Assembly (NCBI GenBank): GCA_938036845.1
Contig: CALHWA010000103.1
Location: 1 to 6,638, forward strand
From: an uncultured Candidatus Saccharibacteria bacterium
Lineage (GTDB): Bacteria; Patescibacteriota; Saccharimonadia; Saccharimonadales; Saccharimonadaceae
Length of the DNA: 6,638 bases
Direction of reading: 5' to 3'
Position 1 is the first letter of the stretch; every line of letters starts with the position of its first letter. Shown here one piece after another: positions 1 to 6,250 of this stretch. Under the pieces are notes generated by a model. The model ran no database searches and was not told where the DNA came from. It saw only the letters and a program-made list of their open reading frames with translations. Made by a program: the position numbers and the translations under genes.

Positions 1-1780
1 CATGGACGCTGCGCACAAGCAGATCCTTGGGTCGACCGCGAGCCTCGTGCCATTTATCGAGAAGAACCGTATTGACCGCAGTTTGACGGGTTCCAACATG
101 CAGCGCCAGGCAGTGCCGCTCTTGCAACCAGAGTCGCCAACGGTTGGCACTGGCATTGAGCACGAGGTGGCGCGCAACTCTAGCCAGCTCATTACAGCTG
201 AGGCTGACGGGGAAGTGATTCGAGCTGATGGCGAAGCAGTCGAGGTGCGCTATGCGGATGGCGTCAAGCGCTACGACTTGATTCACTTTGCCAAGAGCAA
301 TGACGATCGTTGTATCAACCAAAAAGTCCGGGTTAGCCGTGGCCAAACCGTTGCGAAGGGTGACACTCTCATCGAGGGTGCGTCCATTGCCGATGGTGAG
401 CTCGCTCTTGGTAAGGACTTGCTGGTCGCCTTTATGCCATGGGGTGGCTATAACATGGACGACGCGGTGATTTTGAGCCGTCGCTTGGTAGAAGATGACA
501 CCCTTACCAGCATCAACATCAAGGACTATACCGTCGAGGTACGCGAGACAAAGCTTGGTCCAGAGATCGTGACACGCGATATTCCCAATGTGAGTGAGGA
601 CAGCCTTCGCCACTTGGATGAGAGCGGTATTGTGCAGATTGGCTCTGAGGTCAAAGCGGGTGATGTCTTGGTTGGAAAGATTACGCCAAAGGGTGAGCAA
701 GAGCTCAGCAGTGAGGAGCGTTTGCTGCGTGCAATCTTTGGTGAAAAGGCCAAGGATGTGCGCGACACCAGCCAGCGCATGAACAATGCTGGTGGCGGTA
801 AAGTTGTTGGCGTCAAGGTATTTAGCCGCGAGAATGGCCATGAGCTCAAGACGGGCGTATTGATGCAGATTCAGATCTTTGTTGCTCAATTGCGCAAGAT
901 TGGCGTGGGTGATAAAATTGCTGGTCGCCACGGCAACAAGGGTGTATGCGCCCGCGTTATGGCGGTAGAGGATATGCCATACCTGGCCGACGGCACCCCT
1001 GTTGATGTGATCCTTAACCCACTCGGTGTGCCAAGCCGTATGAACCTTGGCCAGCTCTTTGAGACGCACCTTGGCATGGCTGCACGGGCGCTCGGCTACA
1101 AGGTTGCCACGCCACCATTCAATGGTGTGCCAGCCGATACCATCAAGGATGAGCTTGAAAAGGCTGGTATTGCGCGCGACGGCAAGAGCCAACTCTACGA
1201 TGGTCTGAGCGGCGAGCCATTTGAGGAGCGTACAACAGTCGGCGTGATGCATATGATCAAACTCCACCACATGGTGAGCGACAAGATCCACGCCCGCAGC
1301 ACCGGCCCATACACCATGGTGACGCAGCAGCCACTCGGTGGTAAGGCTCAAAATGGTGGTCAGCGTCTCGGAGAGATGGAGGTCTGGGCACTCGAAGCTT
1401 ACGGTGCGGCAACTACTCTACAGGAGATGCTGACAATTAAATCAGACGACGTCTATGGCCGGGCCAAAGCCTACGAGGCAATCATCAAAGATGAGCCAAT
1501 TGCCGGGCCAAAGCTGCCCGAGAGCTTCAATGTGCTTGTTAAGGAGCTGCAAGGCTTGGGCTTGCGTGTTGACCTGCTGGATGAGTCTGACGAGTCGGTC
1601 GATGCCGAGCATGTCATTGCTGCTGCGGGCCCTGCCGACAAAACCGTCCCATCTGACGAGAGCGATGACGAAGCAACCTATCTTGATGAATCCGACGGCA
1701 TTGGCACGATCGCTGACGACAGCGGCATGTCCGTCCAAGATATTGACACAGTAGAAAACCTAAGCGAGGAGGAAGCCTAA
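1..1780 (+). CDS. rpoB: DNA-directed RNA polymerase subunit beta, 3' part (5' end outside window)
   Basis: Encodes the last 592 or so residues of the beta subunit, which with beta' forms the RNA polymerase active centre in the cytoplasm. The ATG at position 2 is not the start: it matches the internal Met of the 'YMDVS' stretch near E. coli residue 653. Visible landmarks, in window residues: SNMQRQAVP at 31-39 (rifampicin cluster III region), flap and hybrid-binding domain at about 180-300, GDKIAGRHGNKG at 303-314 with the two active-centre lysines K305 and K313 (E. coli K1065, K1073), and the C-terminal clamp/switch segment at about 435-490. The roughly 100-residue E. coli insertion SI2 is absent. 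E. coli beta ends near residue 528 of this fragment; here a 64-residue tail follows, with 21 acidic residues and one lysine by my count and repeated DESD motifs. The frame is intact and ends in TAA. Identity is certain; the function of the tail is unknown. Confidence 0.98.
   Translation, partial: MDAAHKQILGSTASLVPFIEKNRIDRSLTGSNMQRQAVPLLQPESPTVGTGIEHEVARNSSQLITAEADGEVIRADGEAVEVRYADGVKRYDLIHFAKSNDDRCINQKVRVSRGQTVAKGDTLIEGASIADGELALGKDLLVAFMPWGGYNMDDAVILSRRLVEDDTLTSINIKDYTVEVRETKLGPEIVTRDIPNVSEDSLRHLDESGIVQIGSEVKAGDVLVGKITPKGEQELSSEERLLRAIFGEKAKDVRDTSQRMNNAGGGKVVGVKVFSRENGHELKTGVLMQIQIFVAQLRKIGVGDKIAGRHGNKGVCARVMAVEDMPYLADGTPVDVILNPLGVPSRMNLGQLFETHLGMAARALGYKVATPPFNGVPADTIKDELEKAGIARDGKSQLYDGLSGEPFEERTTVGVMHMIKLHHMVSDKIHARSTGPYTMVTQQPLGGKAQNGGQRLGEMEVWALEAYGAATTLQEMLTIKSDDVYGRAKAYEAIIKDEPIAGPKLPESFNVLVKELQGLGLRVDLLDESDESVDAEHVIAAAGPADKTVPSDESDDEATYLDESDGIGTIADDSGMSVQDIDTVENLSEEEA
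1766..1772 (+). promoter_or_regulatory. Shine-Dalgarno site of rpoC, inside the end of rpoB
   Basis: GAGGAGG lies 9 bases before the rpoC ATG and forms part of the final Glu codons of rpoB. The rpoB TAA ends at 1780 and rpoC starts at 1782, so only one base separates the genes. A ribosome finishing rpoB would be placed to start rpoC, which fits translational coupling and equal subunit output. The site fixes the rpoC start at 1782. Confidence 0.85.
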
Positions 1781-1781
1781 G

Positions 1782-4700
1782 ATGTCCCACGTGGTAACAG
1801 ATCACGATATCGCCAATTTTGATGCGGTACGCTTGGCCGTCGCCAGCCCCGAGGATATCCTCAAGTGGAGCTACGGCGAAGTCACCAAGCCGGAGACGAT
1901 TAACTATCGAACCCAGAAGCCTGAGCGCGATGGCCTGTTTTGTGAGCGTATTTTTGGCCCAGTCAAAGATATCAACCCACACGACAGCAAGCTCAAGGGT
2001 GTGCGCAGCCGCGAAGCTGCAGTAGATAAGAATGGCGAGCTTGTCACTAAGTCGATCGTGCGTCGCGAGCGGATGGGGCACATTAGCCTAGCAACCCCCG
2101 TTGCACACATTTGGTTTATGCGTGGCACACCCAGTGCGATGAGCCTTTTGCTGGGCATTACGGTACGTAATCTCGAGAAGATCGCGTACTTTGCTACCTA
2201 TGTCATCCTCGACGTTGACGCCGAGACACGCGACGCTTATTTGGCTGACCTTGAGGCTGAGACTGAGGCGGCACGGGCTGCCATTAAGATTCGCTTCCAG
2301 CGTGAAGCTGAAGCTGATGGGGCAGACGTGAAGGCTCTTGCCGAGCAGCAAACACGCGAGTACGAAGAGCTTGAGGCAACCTACAGCCAAAAGAAAGCTC
2401 AGCTCGAGAGCCTACAAAAGCGCGCCCTCCTAAGTGATACCGACTACCGTAATCTCCCAGAAGAGTATGAGGAGCTCGTAAAGGTTGGTATGGGTGGTGA
2501 TGCACTCAAGGCGCTGCTTGATGATATCGACCTCGACGCACTCATCGCCGATCTGCAAGAAGAAGCCGGAGGGGCGCGTGGTCAACGCGAGAAGAAGCTA
2601 CTGAAGCGCCTTAAGGTGCTGGAGGGTATGCAAGCGGCGGGCATTAAGCCATCAAGCCTGTGTATGACGGTTTTGCCAGTTATTCCACCAGACCTGCGGC
2701 CAATGGTAGCCCTGAGTGGTGGACGCTTTGCGACGAGTGACCTCAACGACCTCTACCGCCGCGTCATCAACCGTAATAACCGTCTCAAGAAGCTCATCGA
2801 GCTCAACGCACCAGAGGTAATTCAGCGTAACGAGAAGCGTATGCTGCAAGAAGCGGTCGATAGCCTGATTGACAACTCGGCTGCTCGTGGTGGCCGTGCT
2901 GTCAATGCAACTGGTGGACGCCGTCGCCTTAAGAGCATTAGCGATATGCTTAAGGGTAAGCAAGGGCGCTTCCGCCAGAACTTGCTGGGTAAGCGTGTTG
3001 ACTACTCGGGTCGCTCGGTCATTGTGGTGGGCCCGAAGCTCAAGATCCACCAGTGTGGCCTGCCAAAGCAGATGGCAATTGAGCTCTTCAAGCCATTTGT
3101 CATCAGCTGGCTCATTAAGGGCGATTATGCGCACAATATCCGTAGTGCAACGCGCCTAATTGAGGCAGGTGAAGCGGTTGTGTGGGATGCATTGGATGAG
3201 GTAATTAAGGGCAAGTACGTCCTGCTTAACCGTGCGCCATCACTGCACCGTTTGAGTATCCAAGCCTTCCAGCCAAAGTTGGTTGAGGGTAAGGCGATCC
3301 AGCTTCACCCACTCGTCGCTAACGGCTTTAATGCTGATTACGATGGCGACCAGATGGCTGTTCACTTGCCGCTCAGTGCCGAGGCACAGGCCGAAGCACG
3401 CGAGCTAATGAGTGCCGTCAATAACCTGCTTAAGCCTGCCGATGGCAGTCCAGTCCTCAGTATTGACCAGGACGTGGTGCTCGGTAACTACTACCTCACA
3501 TACGAAAAACCCTCGGCTCAGACTGACACTGTTGCCGTCTTTGCCGACAGCCGGGCTGCTGAGCTAGCCTACGACATGGGCAAGCTCCACCTGCAAAGTC
3601 CGATCCGTATTCGGGCTAAGGGTGAGATCCGGACAACCACCCTGGGGCGTGTCTTCTTTAACGAGATCCTGCCAGAGGACTTTCCTTACAATAACAATGT
3701 CCAGACCAAGAAAGAGCTTAAGCGAGTGCTTGGTCAGATTTTCGAGCGTTATGGCGCTGCTGAGACTGCTATCACTGCTGACCGCATGAAGGGCTTGGCC
3801 TTCCGCTTTGCCACCACTGCTGCGGTATCGACTGGTATGGAAGACTATCTCAGCTTCGACGAAATTGCTGACTTCGTGGCTGAGGGTGATGCACGTTCTG
3901 CTGCGATCTCGGAGCAGCTCGATCAAGGGCTCATTACCGAGGATGAGCGCTACACATTGACCGTCAACAACTGGCGCACCGTCGACCGCAAGGTAGAGGA
4001 CTTCTTGCGCAGCCAATTGGCCCACATGGACACCTCTGTCGCAACGATGGTGAACTCTGGTGCTCGTGGTAGCGTCAACAACATTAAGCTAGCCAGTGCG
4101 ATGATCGGTATCCAGGTGGATGCCGCTAACCGCGAGATTGAGCTGCCAGTGCGTAGCAACTTCAAGCGAGGGTTGTCGAGCCTGGAGGCCTTCGTGGCAA
4201 CGCGTGGTGCTCGCAAGGGGCTTATCGATACCGCCCTCAAGACGGCCGACTCTGGCTATCTCACGCGTCGTTTGGTCGATGTCTCGCAGGATGTCTTTAC
4301 CGTTGAGGATGAAGAGGGTGACGATGACGGCTTCACTATCTACCGCAATGAGTCTGAAGAGACAATGATCGAGTTTGGTAACCGCTTGTTTGGCCGCTAC
4401 ACCGCCGAGGCAGTGCCAGGCCACCTCGACCGCGACCAGCTTATTACACGTGAGATTGCCAACGCTATCGAGGCAGATCAGTCGATCGATCAAGTACGTA
4501 TCCAGTCTGTCCTCTCTACCAAGAACTTGCACGGTATTCCACGCAAGAGTTACGGGATCGACATGGCAACTGGCCAACTCGTCGATGGTTCGCAGCCAGT
4601 TGGTGTCATTGCTGCTCAGTCGGTCGGTGAGCCAGGTACACAGCTGACGCTTAATACTTTCCATAGCTCTGGTGTTGGCGGGTCGGACATCACTCAGGGT

Positions 4701-5654
4701 CTGCCGCGTGTCGAGGAGCTCTTTGAGGCGCGCAACCCGAAGGGTCAGGCCTACGTCACAGAAGTCGCTGGTTTGGTCGATATCTGGGAAGATGGCAAGA
4801 AGTACGTTGTACAGGTCACGCCACAGGCGGGTAAGGTAGAGCGCATGCCGCTCGATGGCCGCATGGTGATGGTACAATCGGGTAGTAAGGTGAAGGTTGG
4901 CGACGTCATCGCATCATTCGACGATGGCACGCAGCCACTTACTGCACCGTTTGATGGAGTGGTTGAGTCCACCGGTGATTCGCTTGTCCTCACGGGCAAC
5001 GCGACAGCACCAGTCCGCTACGAGATTCCTGGCACGATGTACCTCGTTGTCAAACCAGGCGATATGGTCGAGCCAGGCGATCGCCTGACACTTGGTTCGC
5101 TCAACCTGCACGACCTCATGCGCCTCAAGGGCACAGAGGCAACCCAGCGCTACATCATCAACGAAGTGCTCCGCATCTATGCTGCGCAGGGCCAGGATGT
5201 GGCCGGCAAGCACCTTGAGATCATCGTCCGGCAGATGTTCAGCCGGGTGCAGATCGATGATCCAGGCGACAGCACCTTCGTCATGGGTGACATCATCTCC
5301 AAGGCATCAGTGGTTGATGCCAACAAGGAGCTCGTTGCTCAGGGCAAGACGCCAGCCCAGTATGCACAGCTGCTGCTTGGTATCACCAAGGTGAGTATCT
5401 GGAGTGATAGCTGGCTGTCTGCTGCGTCGTTCCAAGACACGACTCGCGTGCTGATCAACGCTGCCACCAGTGGTCGCGCTGACCACCTCAAGGGTCTTAA
5501 GGAGAACGTCATCATCGGCAACAAAGTGCCGGTTGGTACGGGTGCACACCCACTGCCACTCGAAGAGAATGACTCTCCGGAGGATGAGTTTGTCGCCGAG
5601 GCCCAGGCCGAAGAGGCTGAGCCGGAAGTGACAATTGCTACTGATGAGCTGTAA
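1782..5654 (+). CDS. rpoC: DNA-directed RNA polymerase subunit beta'
   Basis: Complete catalytic subunit, 1290 residues (E. coli 1407; E. coli SI3 absent). Order of elements: N-terminal clamp at 1-145 with FCERIFGP at 53-60, glutamate-rich coiled-coil insert at about 146-225, sigma-binding clamp helices at about 316-365, RVDYSGRSVIVVGP at about 405-418, catalytic NADYDGDQ at 517-524 (Mg ligands D519, D521, D523), F loop at about 768-786, bridge helix at about 800-835, trigger loop around TLNTFH at 956-961, sandwich-barrel region at about 990-1110, conserved GLKENVIIG near 1240, then a 36-residue acidic tail. Only three cysteines occur (C54, C294, C425), none at a zinc-ligand position. Trigger-loop, F-loop, bridge-helix and catalytic-motif residues depart from bacterial consensus, yet the frame is intact and the core is well conserved, so I take it as a functional enzyme. 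Proline is mostly CCA here and in rpoB. The start follows a strong Shine-Dalgarno. Confidence 0.98.
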   Translation: MSHVVTDHDIANFDAVRLAVASPEDILKWSYGEVTKPETINYRTQKPERDGLFCERIFGPVKDINPHDSKLKGVRSREAAVDKNGELVTKSIVRRERMGHISLATPVAHIWFMRGTPSAMSLLLGITVRNLEKIAYFATYVILDVDAETRDAYLADLEAETEAARAAIKIRFQREAEADGADVKALAEQQTREYEELEATYSQKKAQLESLQKRALLSDTDYRNLPEEYEELVKVGMGGDALKALLDDIDLDALIADLQEEAGGARGQREKKLLKRLKVLEGMQAAGIKPSSLCMTVLPVIPPDLRPMVALSGGRFATSDLNDLYRRVINRNNRLKKLIELNAPEVIQRNEKRMLQEAVDSLIDNSAARGGRAVNATGGRRRLKSISDMLKGKQGRFRQNLLGKRVDYSGRSVIVVGPKLKIHQCGLPKQMAIELFKPFVISWLIKGDYAHNIRSATRLIEAGEAVVWDALDEVIKGKYVLLNRAPSLHRLSIQAFQPKLVEGKAIQLHPLVANGFNADYDGDQMAVHLPLSAEAQAEARELMSAVNNLLKPADGSPVLSIDQDVVLGNYYLTYEKPSAQTDTVAVFADSRAAELAYDMGKLHLQSPIRIRAKGEIRTTTLGRVFFNEILPEDFPYNNNVQTKKELKRVLGQIFERYGAAETAITADRMKGLAFRFATTAAVSTGMEDYLSFDEIADFVAEGDARSAAISEQLDQGLITEDERYTLTVNNWRTVDRKVEDFLRSQLAHMDTSVATMVNSGARGSVNNIKLASAMIGIQVDAANREIELPVRSNFKRGLSSLEAFVATRGARKGLIDTALKTADSGYLTRRLVDVSQDVFTVEDEEGDDDGFTIYRNESEETMIEFGNRLFGRYTAEAVPGHLDRDQLITREIANAIEADQSIDQVRIQSVLSTKNLHGIPRKSYGIDMATGQLVDGSQPVGVIAAQSVGEPGTQLTLNTFHSSGVGGSDITQGLPRVEELFEARNPKGQAYVTEVAGLVDIWEDGKKYVVQVTPQAGKVERMPLDGRMVMVQSGSKVKVGDVIASFDDGTQPLTAPFDGVVESTGDSLVLTGNATAPVRYEIPGTMYLVVKPGDMVEPGDRLTLGSLNLHDLMRLKGTEATQRYIINEVLRIYAAQGQDVAGKHLEIIVRQMFSRVQIDDPGDSTFVMGDIISKASVVDANKELVAQGKTPAQYAQLLLGITKVSIWSDSWLSAASFQDTTRVLINAATSGRADHLKGLKENVIIGNKVPVGTGAHPLPLEENDSPEDEFVAEAQAEEAEPEVTIATDEL

Positions 5655-5675
5655 GCAATAGCTAGCCTATAGCAG

Positions 5676-5710
5676 AAGAGCCTCACTTGAGAGAGTGAGG
5701 CTCTTGTTTT
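5676..5710 (+). terminator. Intrinsic terminator of the rpoBC operon
   Basis: A perfect 11-bp inverted repeat (AAGAGCCTCAC at 5676-5686, GTGAGGCTCTT at 5695-5705) encloses an 8-base spacer; a further T-A pair leaves a 6-base loop. The last stem bases plus GTTTT form the U-rich end. It begins 21 bases after the rpoC stop and marks the end of the operon. The far side lacks a good T run for the minus strand, so it is probably one-directional. Confidence 0.92.
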
Positions 5711-5730
5711 ATAGACGGTCTTAAGACTAT

Positions 5731-5760
5731 TCGACAATTATTGTAAATATGTGATATAAC
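5731..5760 (+). promoter_or_regulatory. Extended -10 promoter for the small downstream gene
   Basis: TCGACA at 5731-5736 matches five of six bases of the -35 consensus. After an 18-base spacer, TATAAC at 5755-5760 matches five of six of the -10, preceded by an extended -10 TG at 5752-5753. Transcription would start near 5766-5768, two to four bases before the ATG at 5770, so the message would be essentially leaderless. Position just after a terminator and before an ORF supports it. This is an inference from consensus only. Confidence 0.65.
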
Positions 5761-5769
5761 AGATGTAGT

Positions 5770-5865
5770 ATGTATGAACGTTTTTCTCAACAATCAGTTC
5801 AGTCCGGTTCAGCTGACGAGAAAGTGAGCCAACAAGATAAAGAAGTAGCTGCTGCTACAGTATAG
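5770..5865 (+). CDS. Small ORF (31 aa), probably the 5' part of an interrupted gene
   Basis: ATG at 5770 opens a 31-codon frame for a hydrophilic, Gln/Ser/Glu-rich peptide (begins MYERFSQQ, ends KEVAAATV) that stops at TAG 5863-5865. It has no Shine-Dalgarno, but the ATG sits only about 10 bases after a good -10 box, as expected for a leaderless message. The ORF starting at 5896 lies in exactly the same frame, with ten sense codons in between and similar low-complexity sequence on both sides of the TAG. The likeliest reading is a single 136-position gene (5770-6180) with an in-frame amber codon: a nonsense pseudogene, a readthrough site, or a base error. A short regulatory leader peptide is the alternative. 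No family recognised; no membrane segment or signal peptide. Confidence 0.45.
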   Translation: MYERFSQQSVQSGSADEKVSQQDKEVAAATV

Positions 5866-5878
5866 AGTACAGGCGAAG

Positions 5879-5895
5879 CCGCCCCTACTGGGCGG
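5879..5895 (+). promoter_or_regulatory. GC hairpin between the amber stop and the ATG at 5896
   Basis: CCGCCC (5879-5884) and GGGCGG (5890-5895) form a perfect 6-bp GC stem with a 5-base loop, 13 bases after TAG 5863 and ending directly at ATG 5896. It would hinder initiation at that ATG, which also lacks a spaced Shine-Dalgarno. No T run follows, so it is not a terminator. Whether it regulates anything is unknown. Confidence 0.4.
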
Positions 5896-6180
5896 ATGCA
5901 ACGGATACGAGATCGCTTATCGAAGATAGCGACACGAATTGACGAGCATTTCACGTATGGCTACGATCTGTATTATCCACACATCAGCAAAGAAGAAGCG
6001 CTCGTGATGCCTGAAGATGAGCTGGTAGAGTCAACGAAAATAATTCTTGGCAGAGAGTTTGCTCCACGACCGAAAAGTTATGTCAATTGGCGAGTTATTG
6101 AAGGACCAGTGAGCCTTCATGTTGTGGATCAGCGTCGTCCAAAACCTAGGACAAAACAGCACTGGTGGCAGATATTGTAA
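5896..6180 (+). CDS. Hypothetical protein (94 aa), possibly the 3' part of an amber-interrupted gene
   Basis: I do not recognise this protein. It is soluble-looking: a basic, amphipathic N-terminal segment (residues 2-18, with RIRDRLSKI), an aromatic patch at about 19-28 (FTYGYDLYYP), an acidic helix-like stretch at about 31-50, and a basic C-terminus ending HWWQIL. It has no cysteine, membrane segment or signal peptide. ATG 5896 is the only in-frame start after TAG 5863, but it abuts a GC hairpin and lacks a good Shine-Dalgarno, so translation may really begin at 5770 upstream in the same frame. Base composition is lower in GC (about 44% in two sampled 60-base blocks) than rpoC (53-60% in two blocks). 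It ends in TAA and is followed after 21 bases by a terminator. That it is a coding frame is likely; function is unknown. Confidence 0.6.
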   Translation: MQRIRDRLSKIATRIDEHFTYGYDLYYPHISKEEALVMPEDELVESTKIILGREFAPRPKSYVNWRVIEGPVSLHVVDQRRPKPRTKQHWWQIL

Positions 6181-6201
6181 TTAGCAATGCAAAAAATAAA
6201 C

Positions 6202-6241
6202 AAAAACTCGTCAGGATAACGACGAATTTTTGTTGGTTTTT
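6202..6241. terminator. Bidirectional terminator between convergent genes
   Basis: TCGTC (6208-6212) pairs with GACGA (6221-6225) around an 8-base loop. After one mismatch, AAAAA (6202-6206) pairs with TTTTT (6227-6231). On the plus strand the stem is followed by two T runs (to 6241). On the minus strand it is followed by the complement of the A-rich 6190-6206 stretch, also T-rich. It lies 21 bases past the small gene's stop and 9 bases past the stop of the minus-strand gene, so it can serve both. Confidence 0.75.
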
Positions 6242-6250
6242 GATATTAAT

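Noticed and set aside
2..4. ATG at the left edge as the rpoB start
   Set aside because: It aligns with a conserved internal Met about 650 residues into beta; half of the protein would be missing.
1614..2081. 155-codon minus-strand ORF across the rpoB-rpoC junction
   Set aside because: It overlaps two conserved genes, has no promoter or Shine-Dalgarno I can see, and shows no family features.
4641..4740. Missing trigger-loop insertion as a deletion
   Set aside because: E. coli SI3 is a lineage-specific insertion; most bacteria lack it, so its absence is not an oddity.
4089..4877. 262-codon minus-strand ORF opposite rpoC
   Set aside because: It lies fully over conserved rpoC codons, has no recognisable domain, and open antisense frames are common opposite biased coding sequence.
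5339..5737. 132-codon minus-strand ORF over the end of rpoC
   Set aside because: It runs through the rpoC terminator hairpin and the conserved beta' C-terminus; a shadow frame.
5763..5768. ATG followed directly by TAG near the promoter
   Set aside because: A one-codon frame; probably chance, though a minimal start-stop cannot be excluded.
6146..6250. Continuation of the minus-strand gene past TAG 6251-6253 with a hydrophobic, membrane-like translation
   Set aside because: It reads through the bidirectional terminator and the small gene; its hydrophobicity comes from the T-rich terminator strand. No support for amber recoding.
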